Positions 12,781 to 24,119 of a DNA stretch of 64,000 nt are shown here, piece after piece. The DNA comes from Deroplatys truncata (Eukaryota; Arthropoda; Insecta; Mantodea; Mantidae). The stretch covers positions 21,977,001 to 22,041,000 of the forward strand of contig CM060979.1 in the NCBI GenBank assembly GCA_030765065.1. The letters run 5' to 3'. A program made the position numbers and the translations under genes. The notes beneath the pieces are model-generated. The model saw only the letters and a list, made by a program, of their open reading frames with translations, was not told the origin of the DNA and searched no databases. Each line of letters opens with the position of its first letter. The stretch's first letter is position 1.

Positions 12781-13060
12781 TAAATTTACTATAATTATTT
12801 TAAGATTTAATTCCTTTGGGTAGAGTTTTATGCCCATAAACATTTCATAAATGCAAAGTCTGTGACTAGGGATGGAAAACTCATACTTATTCCTTGTGGT
12901 GTAATTACGTTTGTTGGAGTTAGTTTGCATAGGTATTTTGAACTTTGCTTTTGTATATTTAAAGACTAGGTAGTGAAAAGAAACAGCTCATCAGAATTTT
13001 GATGAATGTGCCAGACTTGTGGCTGTTTGGCTATCTTTAGGCTAACAAAAATTAAAAATT

Positions 13061-13295
13061 AAATTGAGTTTTATTAATGCACACTCTTTAATTACTGTGG
13101 TCCTTAGTGTCCCATTCTATATTGGACATGAAAGACCAGCAATTTTGCTCAGAGGCCTCTTTATCAGGCTTGAGGTTCTGTGCCGTAAATCTATGATATG
13201 GGACCACCGGCTTTACTTCCCTTCAGAAGGGAGCCACGCTAAGGATTTTTATGCCCGAAAAAAATCCATCACCCTCTACCGGGTTTGAATCCGTG
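13061..13295 (-). repeat. tRNA-derived SINE, family A, truncated
   Basis: Reverse-strand copy of the family A body. It starts AAATTGAGTTTTATTAATGC, contains ACTTCCCTTCAGAAGGGAGC, and ends at a box B remnant GGGTTTGAATCCGTGACC. The head with box A is missing. Confidence 0.75.
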
Positions 13296-14044
13296 ACCTC
13301 TTAGGCCAACAGATGCATCTTTTGAGTTCTATGATGTTTTGTCATAGTAATAATAATGCTATTGCAACATTATGTTTAACATCTGAAGGCACCAATGATG
13401 GTTTTGTTAGATCGATTCAAGAGACTAGGAAACTGATTGGGACGGTTTCAGTTTGTGACTAGGGTGTCATCTTTGGAAACATTCATATTTGTTTTTCTGC
13501 CTATTAGTGTCCTGTTCTTTAAATCGAAGAGAAGAGTAAAATGGAAATGAAAATCTGCTCCTTGTATGTATTTTGCTGTAATGAAAAATCATTCAAATTT
13601 TCTTTTCAGCCCTAAATGAGGGTATGTAATTTTGGTATCTAGTTTATACCTCCATACCATTTGCAGCATATAATTTAAAATCTGTTGGTTCTTTTGTATT
13701 TGTATGAACTACTGGCACACTCTTACTAGGCATTTTATCCCTGAATGTTTATATATAATGAATAACCTATGATTATAGCCTCTCTGCAATATATTGGGTT
13801 TAAATGCAATGTTGTCATCCATTTGCTGTAATCTTATAAATTGCATGCCAATAAGACTAGTCTCTGAGCTTTGGGCACCAAGAATCATGGGTGCAAGCAT
13901 ATGCCAGAAGAATTGCGAAGGTCTGCAGTACCCATATTTGAAAATGCTACTCAAAATTGACAGTTTAGCCCTAAGGAAACTTAAATATAAATAGCCTTTC
14001 AAATGAGATGAAAGTACAAAAGGATCAGCTATTACTACCATATG
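13296..14044. other. No gene seen
   Basis: AT-rich unique-looking sequence. A 110-residue - strand frame at 13709-14041 has no recognised domain, no good splice context and no match to the repeats in the window. Confidence 0.35.
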
Positions 14045-14165
14045 ATTAGGATGACTTTCTTGATTAAGGTAGAATCAGGCCAAAAAATTTAATGCCATAG
14101 CTGGGATTTAAACCATGGATCTTTGGCTTACCATGCTGCTTCTCTAATCAACTGAGCTCTAAATA
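14045..14165 (-). repeat. tRNA-derived SINE, family B, fragment
   Basis: Reverse strand reads as a tRNA-like unit: AGCTCAGTTGATTAGAGAAG (box A region), GATCCATGGTTTAAATCCCA (box B region), then GCTATGGCATTAAATTTTTT and a CTGATTCTACCTT tail. It matches copies at 21100 and 43351. Confidence 0.65.
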
Positions 14166-15460
14166 ACAATGGTAAGTGACAGAGCAAAAGAAAAATGCGC
14201 CTGGGCAAGGGAAAGCTAGCTATCAACAGCATAAGAACCCGCTTGAAGAAAATACCAACTATGAGAGTAAACTGGCTAGAGAGAATATATACGACTACAG
14301 TAGAATCAAGAATGATGCACAGGATAGAGATTTGGGGCACAGAAAAAGGGTGGGAATGTTGCAGAATCTTTTGCAAAATTATATTGGGGTTACCAAGAGC
14401 AGCTTCAAATGGGGTAGCCCTAGTTGGATTGGGAAGAGTTAGCAGGAAAGGACTACATATAATGAAATTGGAGCAAGATCCAATCACTGGAGGAAGGAAA
14501 TATTGTTAAAGACTGTTTAAGAGCACAAGAAAAAGCAAAAAGGGAAAGAAACTGGTTATTTCGAGTAAAGGAAATAGTGAGAGAAACTGGAATGGGCAAG
14601 TTAGCTAATTTGCAGACAACAAGTGGACAAAGCCCAGGGAATAAAGTTTTTTTGAGTTTTATTTATGAGCGCTCTTTAACTACTATGGTTTTTAGTGTCC
14701 CATTCTATATTGGGCGTGAAAGACCGGTAATTTTGATCAGAGGCCTCTTTATCAGACTTGAGGTTCTTTTACGTGCCGTAAATCTATGACACAGGATCAC
14801 CGGCTTTACTTCCCTTCCAAAGGAAGCCATGCTAAGGATTTTGACGCCTGGAAAAAATCCATCACCCTCCGCCGGGTTTGAACTCGCAACTTTGGGAACC
14901 AGAGGCTATCATGGTAACCACTACACCATGGAGGACGACAGGGAATAAAGTGAAATATAAGGTTGACGACATAAACAGAAAATATATGGTAGCTAAAGGG
15001 ATCAGAGTACTCTAATATACTATAGAAGTTTTAAGAACGATTGGGGAAGGGGAAAATACATATATGTTTGTGATAAAATGGAAAGGGAGGACCTGGCATG
15101 GGACAAGAAGGAACAATGTTGTTAAGGGGTTTAAAAATTTGACAAGGATCTTTATCCACTATGTGGCAATGCAAATAAAAATTTGCACTGTATAACAGTG
15201 TACAAAAACCAAAGTCTGGAGAGAGGGAACATGGAATAGGAAGTGGGATAAACTACAGATACTGTCCTTAAAACATTTTGGAAACAATAGGAAAGAATAT
15301 CTGAAACAACTAGGCAAATATGCAGGAAAGGTAAGAGAGAAGTGGTGGAGGAAAATTATTAAAGAAAAAGAGGATCTTAATAACAGAAATGATGATGTAG
15401 GTAATTTATAGAGGAAGAAATTAATATAAGTTGGGAATTGTGTGAACATGTGTACAGTAA
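14166..15460 (+). mobile_element. LINE fragment, ORF2 C-terminal part, split by a SINE
   Basis: + strand frames carry TTVESRMMHRIEIWG, FCKIILGLPRAASNGVA and LGRVSRKGLHIMK, typical of the region after the reverse transcriptase. Beyond the SINE comes a CPLCG-like knuckle remnant (LCGNANKNLHCIT, about 15159-15200). It is frame-broken, and the same family as the fragments at 631, 24120 and 27955. Confidence 0.65.
14647..14938 (-). repeat. tRNA-derived SINE, family A, full length
   Basis: Complete reverse copy including the tRNA head. Flanked by a perfect 12-bp target duplication CAGGGAATAAAG at 14635-14646 and 14939-14950. This gives the clearest definition of the family A ends. Confidence 0.92.
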
Positions 15461-15584
15461 AATAAAGGATACAAATACACAAACAACCAGGGTGTTAACT
15501 GTATATGATTCGAAACTCAAGCAACCTCTAGCAGAGCAGAATGATTAATGAAGGTATTTGTAATTTGGAGGTGATGAAATAAAT

Positions 15585-15770
15585 AAACTTACTTACCAAC
15601 TGAGCTACCATGGCAACATGCCGGTACAACATTAAATTCCACAATTGACATACTTTTTTCTGGTAAACCACAAGCTGTTCTCAAATTAATTTTGAGATAA
15701 CGTACCCAATGGCAACTTACAATATCATAAGTACTTATAAGTCACAGGCTTCATAGTTAACCATTATAAT
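15585..15770 (-). repeat. Family B SINE-related fragment
   Basis: Reverse strand shows TTGCCATGGTAGCTCAGTTG (box A region) preceded by about 130 bp that also precedes the copy at 43351 (a shared motif around GTAAGTTGCCATTGGGTACG). The part after box A is missing. Confidence 0.5.
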
Positions 15771-16050
15771 TCTTAATTATGTTCTTCATCAAGAATAACA
15801 ACCATCTCATGATTTACATAGCATATCGTTTCTTCTTGGAGCCGCAATGATTATACTTACATTCAGTTTGATGGCAAAACTATAGCAGTTCTGTTGGAAC
15901 TTCTCTTCCTGACTTTTTCAGCTCCTCCTTACCTGAGGATCACATCCTGGCATGAGTTAAGTACACTTCCTGCACTCCTTAAGTAGCTGATATGTGTACT
16001 ACTGTAGACGTTCGAAAAATATCAAAAAACTTTGTTCTGTCCATATTTGT

Positions 16051-17290
16051 GCTTTCTCTATATCTACATAATAGGTAGGGGAAGTATTTCATTCCGCCCA
16101 AAAATTCAATGTCGAGATTTTACCAGAAGTACATCTTTTGAGGCACCCTGAATCCAGAAAAAGCTTTTTGAGAAAGGCCCATGTATGTGTCTGTGAACAG
16201 CAAAACTCAAAAACAAAAAGTTGGTTAAATACCAAACTTGGTATTTAAGTTAAGCATCTTCTAAGGATGCTACACAATTTTAAAGTACATCCTCCACCCC
16301 AAACTATTTTTTACATGGAAAATTTTTTGATTATTTTGATTTTATCAAAAATGGCTCTTAATGATTTTAATTAAAATACCATATTTTTAAGATATTTACA
16401 TGACAAATACATAATTTGTACGTCTTGAATTTTCTGTGAATAGCCTGTGAAGACCTCTTCATCCTGAATGACTTTTGTATAATAAAATTGGTAAACTGTA
16501 AGAGATAGACAAAATCTTACTACACAAAGAATGTAGATATTGTTAAAGCCCACAATGTATGTCAAAGAGACATACATCTCTATTTAACATAGAGAAATTA
16601 CTTTGTAACAAGTTAAAAGACCCCATTCCACAAGACAAAAAAGCTGGAATCTATAAAATCAATTGTTCAGATTGCAATAAAGTATACATAGGTAAGACAA
16701 AAAGAAACCTAGAAACTAGGCTAAAGGAGCACATGAGATGTATTAAATACAAACAAATGGACAAATCTGCAGTTTCACACCATTTTTGGATCACTAATCA
16801 CAACATCAAACCCAATATTACATTAGTCAAACCAGCCAAATTTGCAGCCGAATTAGATGCATGGGAGAAGATCACCATTCTAAAACACAACACACATCTA
16901 ATGAATTTTGATTTGCCGCCACCAAATCCTCTCTGGAAGTACATTTCTCCACCACAAGATGCCACCACAGGATCCAGTCCAAAAAACGGAAACACCAACA
17001 ACACGGGCCAGTCGAATTAACCTTCTGAGGATGGGAACAACCGTTTCCCGAAACATGTTAAGTGAGTAAACTTAAGTGGTGTTAGTGTAACAATTCCGAC
17101 TCACCTTTAAATAAATTCAATACACATCACTGTTTCTAGCTTCTTTTCATTACAATATCAACGAAACATTAGTTGCTAAAACATCTACTGGACCACGCCC
17201 TACAAGCCTGGGAGCTTCATTTATTGGACATAATAGTTTGTTGAAGAATGGGTAGAGAAAGTCATGTGAACATAACACATCAGAGTTTTT
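16051..17290 (-). repeat. RepA, old subfamily, split by a Penelope-like fragment
   Basis: Diverged - orientation RepA body at 16051-16575 (GCTTTCTCTATATCTACATA, then CCGCCCAAAAATTCAATG and so on). The end module GGGTAGAGAAAGTCATGTGA and ACACATCAGAGTTTTTT is at 17250-17290. A Penelope-like element lies between them. Confidence 0.7.
16576..17235 (+). mobile_element. Penelope-like element, GIY-YIG endonuclease part
   Basis: Open + frame to 17020 containing AGIYKINCSDCNKVYIGKT and KRNLETRLKEHMRC. This is the GIY-YIG endonuclease module that follows the reverse transcriptase in Penelope-like elements, with a CxxC just before the YIG motif as in animal members. It then has AVSHHF..NH, DAWEK and NFDLPPPNPLW. 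The reverse transcriptase is absent, so the copy is 5'-truncated. The non-coding tail runs to about 17235. The same layout is repeated in the element at 48336-50560. Confidence 0.82.
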
Positions 17291-18030
17291 TCACATATTC
17301 TTAGAGTAAATGTCAAAATATTGATAGTCTTTACTGGGTATTCCACATGGGATTCATGAGAAGAATTCTGTTGGTCAGATCACGATGGGCTCAAAAATGT
17401 TGAAAACCACTGACCTAAGGTATTAAAGCAGGTAGTTTGAACGTAATTGTTAATCATTTTGTCATCAGAGAAAATGTAGAAATTTATTTCTGTATACAAT
17501 GTGTAAGTAAGGAAACTTGCATTCATTTATGCAGACATTTCATTAATTAAATTGTTTATTTGTGAAAATAGAAAGCAGTGTCATTATGCAAAACATTGCA
17601 AAGCAATTTGTTTGCATGTGTGCACTTAAATACCTTTCACATCATCTGGTTTAAACTGTAGTTTTAAATGGAAGGTGCTTAGTTTGGAGCAGAAACTTGT
17701 GGTATGTTAAGTAGTGAGAATGTGTAATTGAATAGGCACTTTTCATTATTGGCTACAATTGTGTTTTTAGGAGAATGGTTGTAAAACTACTTGAAAATCA
17801 GATCCAGAAGCAACTACTGATTAAAGAGAAGGCAAAGTTTCCAGTTTGCTACTGATTTTGTCGTATCCTGCATCATCTCGACAATGACGGTATGTGTTAG
17901 TCATTAACTCTACATTGATTTAAAATTCATTTTGCATACTTATTTTATTTGCATGCACACAGGACCGTTGAATTTGAAAAGTTTGAAACATTAAGGTTAA
18001 GAACATGGCAAATAAATTCAGTAATGTGAC
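17291..18030. other. No gene seen
   Basis: AT-rich sequence without supported coding, repeat ends or RNA structure. Confidence 0.35.
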
Positions 18031-18033
18031 TTA

Positions 18034-19079
18034 CGCCCGGTTTCACAGTTTAAGCTTAAGCTTTGAATCAGACTTAAGCACAGGCTTAAGCTACAATGGA
18101 GTTTTACAGTGTGTAGTTCAAGTGATGATAAGCTGTGCTTTACAACGCTTGGCTTAAATCATACTGAACTGTGGTTTAAGCTAGGAAATTGCCATATTAT
18201 CTGAAGAGGACAATATTAGTGATGAAGTGCAAATTATTTTAAGCCATATGCACAACAGAAGATGATCTAGAATATTTATAATGCGTACAAACTATTTTCA
18301 CATATCGAATGGCCGAGAATTCTGCGAGAGGTTTTAATTAACAGTTGGCAATGATGGTACCAGAAATTATTGATGATACAATTAAACATAAAATGACTAA
18401 AAGAAGCAAAACTTAATTTGGCAGACCCTTAATTTTAAATTTATACTTCATACTTTTATTGTATATATTGTCGCACTCATGGATGTCACATCTACATGTA
18501 ATGTTTGCTTTATATTTCAGTAACAAAGCTCTGTCATCAGAAATAATGCTTCTCTTAACATTGAGGCTATATGCAAGTGAAGCATGCTAATTCCAGCTGG
18601 AGATTTATTTGGCATCTTGAAACTTACATCATGCAGAGATGTCAAAATTGTTTTACATCAATCTAATCCACCCTTTGTATCACAATTCTTCCCCACGTGT
18701 GGTTTTTCTTACTCCGTAGTACTTTGTCTGATTGCTTGCACTCTGTTGCATGCTTATATTGCTTCACAATTTCTAGGGAATGCTGACTTCTTGGGAAGTA
18801 AAGTTCTATGTTTTGACTCTTGATTTCAACTTTATGTTGCTGGATAACTTACAAAAGCTTACATTAAGAACAACGTCGCCAATGATGAGATATTCACTTG
18901 ATGAGCATACACAGTTGCTACCAACTTTACTGTTCCGTGGAATTGTGCAACTTAGTAAAATAGAACCAGGTTGATCTACTATGAAATTTGCACAGCTTAA
19001 ACCAAAGCTTAAGCCTTACTTAAGTAGCATCCATAGCTTACTAAACCTTCAGTTTAAGCTTAAACTGTGAAACTGGCCG
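18034..19079 (+). mobile_element. PIF/Harbinger transposon, degenerate
   Basis: TIRs CGCCCGGTTTCACAGTTTAA at 18034 and the near-complement TTAAACTGTGAAACTGGCCG ending at 19079. They are flanked by TTA on both sides (18031-18033 and 19080-19082), the 3-bp target duplication typical of this superfamily. Inside, + strand frames show KALSSEIMLLLTLRLYASEA followed, after a frame change, by GDLFGI (about 18600). This matches the N-terminal part of HARBI1-like transposases. The DDE region is largely lost. Confidence 0.85.
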
Positions 19080-19082
19080 TTA

Positions 19083-19550
19083 TGGTTTTTCCTGCAATGA
19101 TTGTAAAACAAGGCTTCATGATGAATATTGAATGTTTTGGCCATTCTTGCAATAAGATTAACCCATGGTGGTTCCTTGATCAATCTTTTAATATTTTCTA
19201 TAGAACATTTTGTAATTCTTTGTTTTTCATATGGCATTAAACAATTATAGTCAAAAGCAACATACATCAATGTTTCTGTGAAAGCCAGTTTTCATCAGAG
19301 AACCTAGTTGAATGAATGGTAATACTGTAATTTGCTTTATATGGTATTAGAAGTTCTTAGCTATTTATTGCATCTATTTAAATTATATTCAATTTATAAC
19401 TTATTTCAAGGTGGACAACTATTTTACAACTTTTATATTCTGCTTGATGAACCTATTTTAAGAATTTTGGTATGGTTTTGTTATTCCGTGTCTTTATAGC
19501 AAACTCATTTCGGGTCAGATTCTTAAATAAAAAATGAATAAAACCTGGTA
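19083..19550. other. No gene seen
   Basis: AT-rich sequence; the small open frames have no recognisable content. Confidence 0.35.
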
Positions 19551-19565
19551 AGATATAGTTGTAAC

Positions 19566-19883
19566 TGAGCAAGTTGGCACTGCGGTAATGTCTGCATCGC
19601 ATTCAGGAGGTCTCGGGTTCAAACCCCCAGTGCCGAAAAACCTGACTGAAGGTTTCTCTGCGGTTACTAGGCAATAGGGTTGGATAATTTGTCCATGAAT
19701 TGTCATACCATACCTTTCATTGCTACATTTCATTTCCTTCTTCAACGCTATACCAGACATTGGACTCATCACCCATCCTGGATACGCTGTGATCCAGAGT
19801 TTGCTTGCTCCTCAACTGGCTACTGACCCAAGACATTGACTTGTAGGTCCTACAAAGAAGAGGTAATTTGTTAAAGAAGATGA
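19566..19883 (+). repeat. tRNA-derived SINE, family C
   Basis: Box A-like TGAGCAAGTTGGC and box B GGTCTCGGGTTCAAACCCCC, followed by a ~220-bp body. Flanked by a 15-bp target duplication (AGATATAGTTGTAAC at 19551-19565 and AGATTTAGTTGTAAC at 19884-19898, one mismatch). Confidence 0.85.
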
Positions 19884-20036
19884 AGATTTAGTTGTAACAA
19901 TGTATGCTATTGGGTAGAATTAGTTTAATTGCAAACACTAAGTATTTGTTAATTATAATTGGCTTTATGAGGATCTCTTGTGAATTAGTAAAACCTCTAA
20001 AACCTACATTATTGCCTGTTGTCTGAAAATAGCCAT

Positions 20037-20053
20037 TGTTGTTGTTGTTGTTG

Positions 20054-20103
<50 letters not shown>

Positions 20104-20105
20104 GA
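20037..20105. repeat. Compound microsatellite (TTG)n(TTA)n
   Basis: A GTT-type run passes directly into a TTA run of about 16 units, followed by an imperfect ATC run. Confidence 0.95.
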
Positions 20106-20329
20106 TGTTGTCATCATCATCTTAAATGACAACTCATTTTTTGTTCGGACATTGGAGTTTTCCTGCATTATCGTCTTTTCAATTTGTAGACCATACTTTG
20201 GTGGATTATGCTACTTTGAATAATAATGTGATTGTTTGGATGAGAATGATGGCGATTATGAAGCCAATTCTAGGGGAATTGGAATACTTACAGCAAACCT
20301 GTTTCTTCTGCCAGAAACTCCATCTCTAG

Positions 20330-21099
20330 GATCAAACCTGCGTCACTGTGTTGAACAGTGAATGATCCAACCATTGCCCTCATGGATTGCTGTATACCAT
20401 TAGGGTATTAGATCTCTCTCTCTCTGATATGGATTGTCATATTATAGCATTTGGTATCAATTCTTGATATTACAATTGAGATTTAACAGCACTTCACTTG
20501 CTTTGCCTACCTAATTGTAACTAGAACATGTTTCACAGGCTGTTGCCTGTATTATCAGCCAGCATCCACTGCTGAATCCAAATAGCTATCAAGGTGTGGT
20601 AGCTGGTGATGGTTTTAGAAACTTGAATTGGAATATCTTCTGGGATGTCAAAATTTATTAGTTATTTCTTGTGTTTCATTATGTAAATTTTCTCTCGAGT
20701 GTTCAACTCATTCATATTGTTTATTTCTATCACCAAATGTTGCGTTGCTCTTCCCCAAAATGATGAGCAGCAGCCAATTTATCCACTGATTATGGGTGAT
20801 CAAGTTTATTTGGAACTTGGTGCCTTTAAATGTCTGATGTAACTGCCAAGGTGAGGGAGAAATTACCTTGTGATTGACACATGCTCCTCTGAGTCTGCTC
20901 CTGGAGGGCTTGTCAACTAGCTGACCAGTTATTGCTAACCTGGGAATTTGTGTTCTTGAACTGATTGGTCTGTAAGATAGCATGCCCTGCCACAGTTGAC
21001 CCAGAGTAGTGTGAGTTGATCTCGATGTAATTTCTCTCTGCCCTCAACTTGCAGCATTCTTGTGGGTAACAGAAAGCATACCTTTGAGAGTAGTGTGTA
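20330..21099. other. No gene seen
   Basis: Moderately AT-rich sequence with a (TC)n run at 20410. The segment 20870-21099 may be an eroded forward extension of the family B repeat. Confidence 0.3.
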
Positions 21100-21225
21100 C
21101 TGGCATGTTGCCATGGTAGCCTAGTTGGTTAGAAAAACACAATGGAAAGCCAAAGATCTATGGTTTAGATCATAGCTAGGGCATTGAATTTTTCAGTTTG
21201 AATCTAGCTTTTCATCATTTGGGAT
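21100..21225 (+). repeat. tRNA-derived SINE, family B
   Basis: TTGCCATGGTAGCCTAGTTG (box A region), ATGGTTTAGATCATAGCTAG (box B region), then GCATTGAATTTTTCAG. Same layout as 43351-43465. Confidence 0.65.
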
Positions 21226-21298
21226 TATTCACTTCAGATACTATCCTTGTTATTCAAATTAGTGGATCTTTTATCTGGTGGTCAATGTTCCCAATAAT

Positions 21299-22076
21299 TA
21301 CTCTCTGTACCATTGGCTATAAAGTAGAATATGTTTCTTACGTAATTTGTGTAGCGTAAATTATTAGAACTTGGAGATCTTATATTGTGTTTACTTCATG
21401 TGAGTGGAAGCCATCTTATGACGTCATTCTTGGTTAGTTTGTAGCTCCATCTGGCGTTAGCAATTTGCATCAATTAGTGTTCGAAAGAATTTTAAGTTTT
21501 GTATATTGTCCTCCGGCTAGCTATCATCTTATCTTGGTAGAACATGTATCTCTATACAGGTTGTGAAGCGGAAAGGAATCTTTTATCCAAAAATTACACT
21601 TAATGAAGAAATTTGTTTTTATAATTTTTATTGTCGAACACGTTCACTATCACTTTTACATATTGATTTAGATACTCGCCAAACTGAAACTGTTATAATA
21701 CTTCTTACTGATCACTTTTAATTCACGTACTTCAACTTTATGTATAATTAACGTTGTAATACTTTAGATTTCCGTAACTGGTGAATTTATAGCCGACGTA
21801 TCTCATACAAATATTTTTGACGAACTGAAGAACTTAAGACGACGTGTAATGTGCTAGGAATTTTGATGAACTGGGGGCGATCTACCTCGGACTTGTCTTT
21901 ATATACTCCCACTCCCCGATATGCCTAAAGATTATAAATGAACTGCTATTGGCTAATAAAACGCGCCAACATTAGCGTCTATTTTAATATCCAATGAAAA
22001 CCACGAATACATATTGCTTTTAGGGAAACATTCCAGAAGGTTCTATCGAAAACGCGCGAACATTACGTAACTTCCT
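21299..22076 (-). other. Segment between 13-bp direct repeats, promoter-like on the - strand
   Basis: TGTTCCCAATAAT occurs at 21286-21298 and again at 22077-22089, bracketing 778 bp. On the - strand the segment holds heat-shock elements, two ATTGG (CCAAT) boxes and a TATA box. About 220-280 bp of AT-rich sequence then leads to AATAAA near 21632. No long reading frame follows. It could be a solo LTR, a retroposed copy, or a promoter with 5' exon. No TG/CA ends or TIRs were seen. Confidence 0.45.
21890..22052 (-). promoter_or_regulatory. Heat-shock-type promoter candidate
   Basis: Reading the - strand: an HSE array (TTCGATAGAACCTTCTGGAA, 22031-22050 as the complement) shows alternating GAA/TTC units at 5-bp spacing. 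ATTGG boxes follow near 21993 and 21948, then a TATATAAAG box at 21897-21905, with a start expected near 21870. The order and spacing resemble insect hsp promoters. No downstream product was identified. Confidence 0.5.
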
Positions 22077-22395
22077 TGTTCCCAATAATGATAAACAGCT
22101 CATCCCCCTCGCTGCATTATTGCGCTATTATTAACAGTTTCAGTAAAGCCGTATAAACTTATTTCCCAATATTAATTACAATTAATAAACATCTGAAATC
22201 AATGTCACATAAAAATGCATATTCATATTACAATCATTATTTACATTTAAGTAATTTGTGATACAAATTACCGCATCAGCTAGCAGGAATATCACTGTCA
22301 AAAGTGATAATTGTTCCCTGTTTCCCTAACTTGAAAGTTGTCTTTTAATATGCAGACGTCATTCAAGGAATAAGCAAAGTTTAGTGTGCATAGAC

Positions 22396-23398
22396 TATAC
22401 CCCTGCCGTTGAATCTTTGCACTTGACAGTTTGTGTGGCTTCGTGTAATGTTGGCTATATTGTGGTTGCAACGTTGCCAGAGTGGTTCGTAAACAACAAC
22501 AGCTGATTGTTCTACTTTCGGTCATGTCTAAGCCGCATACAAAAAGTGTACATAAGTAGCGAACGTCAATGAATAATAGCTATTTCGTATTATTATTGTT
22601 AACTGAAAATAACTCAGCATAAACATTGCAATATATGTAGAATAAATTACGTACTTTTGACAATATAGAAACAGAATAATGCAAACGTGCCTGCTACAAT
22701 GAGGAGAAATAAAAAATTATAATCTGCATTAACAAAGTTATTTTCACTCACGCTGTGTTCCAGATGGTTCAGGAATTTTGTCCTCTTTCTCTTGGAGTTT
22801 CACTCCCTTGTAAATAACAGTTCTCGTGATTAGTTCAAAAGCAGCTGCAGTTCGTTGTACGGTTTTATCAGCAGGAATAGAGGGATGGCTATGAACTTCC
22901 ACATACTCCTTCTCTTGCTCAAAGAATTCCTGGGTTCTTCTTAACAGTTCCAATGCCTGACTATTAAGTGGCACATCTTTCACTTCATGAAACATTACTC
23001 AGTGATCGGTGTCGTTTTTGAGATATTGTTGTACTTCATATCTTGTATAAATATGAATGAAATATTCTATATATAAATAGATAAATACATACATATATGT
23101 GCATAAACGAACACCAACAATAACCACAAATATGAATAACAATGAACAATATTAGCTTGCAAAGAACAACTTGATGCACGTGCCAGAGACTCACAAACTG
23201 AAGCATGTGGTTGAAATAGCTACATCCAGCAACAGAACCGCTTCCAGTTCCGCTTCTGCTTTGTCATAGACCACCCGAAATGCTGCCTTGTGATTGGTTT
23301 AGGAAGTCTTAACAGTTGAAGCTTTTCATCTGTTTTTTTGCGAGTGTACCAACTTAATCGCTAGCTGTCAAGTGCAATGTTTCAACGGCGGGGGTATA
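22396..23398 (-). mobile_element. TIR element with HTH-like transposase exon
   Basis: Inverted ends of ~35 bp: TATACCCCTGCCGTTGAATC from 22396, and the complement of the sequence ending GGCGGGGGTATA at 23398. Both continue into GCACTTGACAG. TATA at each margin could be the target duplication. Carries one - strand exon (next entry). Length ~1 kb is too short for a complete transposase, so this looks like an internally deleted member, perhaps of the ISL2EU type. Confidence 0.55.
22752..22995 (-). CDS. N-terminal HTH-like exon of a putative transposase
   Basis: ATG at 22995 is preceded by an in-frame stop and opens about 81 residues ending at a strong donor (ACAGC|GTGAGT). Residues such as SQALELLRRTQEFFEQEK, then KTVQRTAAAFELITRTV, resemble the helix-turn-helix segment at the N terminus of ISL2EU-like or DDE endonuclease-type transposases. 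In those, a run 'EFFE-EK' is followed by 'RTAAA..S..TV'. No second exon was found within the TIRs. A host gene's first exon cannot be excluded. Confidence 0.4.
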
Positions 23399-23470
23399 CT
23401 TTAATATGTACTTTATGAGCGATTGTACAAGTGCTATAGAATGCCGTAATGAAGCTTTTGTTTTGTGCAG

Positions 23471-23643
23471 GAGCCTGAAGAACTTCTAGAGCCAATGGCA
23501 TCATTAAGCCGTACCAATCTTCCTAATGAAGAAACAGCTACTTCTGTTGTAAAGGGGCAACTGCTAACACAGGCATTGCCCCCTTATATGCCATCAGCAG
23601 TTTCAGAAGAGCGGCTATTCGATTGTCCTGACTGTGGTGATAG
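23471..23643 (+). CDS. ZNF532/592/687-family zinc-finger protein, internal exon (first one recognised)
   Basis: Internal coding exon, 173 bp, bounded by an acceptor (TTTTGTGCAG) and a donor (GATAG|GTTAGT). It enters in phase 0 and leaves with two bases of a codon, encoding 57 whole residues. The last residues, ERLFDCPDCGD, start an atypical zinc finger that finishes in the next exon. From memory of the family, this finger opens the central block of vertebrate ZNF532, ZNF592 and ZNF687, chromatin-bound proteins that partner ZMYND8 in vertebrates; that role is only inferred here. The rest is a Ser/Thr/Pro-rich linker. No initiator Met or transcription start was found, so upstream exons are missing or lie before the window. 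A TIR element ends about 70 bp upstream of the acceptor. Confidence 0.8.
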
Positions 23644-24119
23644 GTTAGTAAAACAAAGAACCTGCTCAGTAAGAACATATATGTATTCAATTTAAAACTG
23701 GCCCAGTATGTTATACATATACTTCAACATGATGTTTGAAATTTGTGTCATTGTCATTGCTATTCAGTCTAGTAGGAGCTGAAGGCAAAGGTGGAGGTGG
23801 GGGTGAGGAGGAAGAAGGAGAGGAAGCCTTAATTGATTCATTGTTCCTTGAGTAATTTTCGGCTGCCCACATGTATTTTCAGAGTAATGTCAGCTATGCA
23901 GTGGGTTTGAGTGCTGTTGCTGGTATGACCAACCTCCACCTAGCAGTTTAGTGCCACAGAATATACTATCATTGTTGAACATTACTTCAGGAAAAACTTG
24001 TAGAATAATAAGAATAGTAAACTTTGTTTGTACATTTTTTTTATGCAATCCTTTTTACAATATTCCACTTATAAACTAACTTAACTTATATACAAATTTT
24101 CTTGCCAGCTATGTTCACG
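23644..24119. other. Intron sequence, no nested feature
   Basis: Intron between the first two recognised exons. It includes a purine-rich G-run stretch at 23780-23826 and no recognisable element. Confidence 0.4.

Noticed and set aside
13709..14041. 110-residue - strand frame
   Set aside because: No recognisable motif, biased AT-rich composition, no exon boundaries.
16559..17020. GIY-YIG frame as a host DNA-repair nuclease
   Set aside because: The PPPNPLW tail and position match the Penelope-like element at 48336-50560, where the same module follows a reverse transcriptase.
23695..23830. G-rich stretch as a coding extension of the exon at 23471
   Set aside because: The donor at 23643 is consistent in phase and splits a conserved finger exactly; downstream reading leads quickly to a stop.
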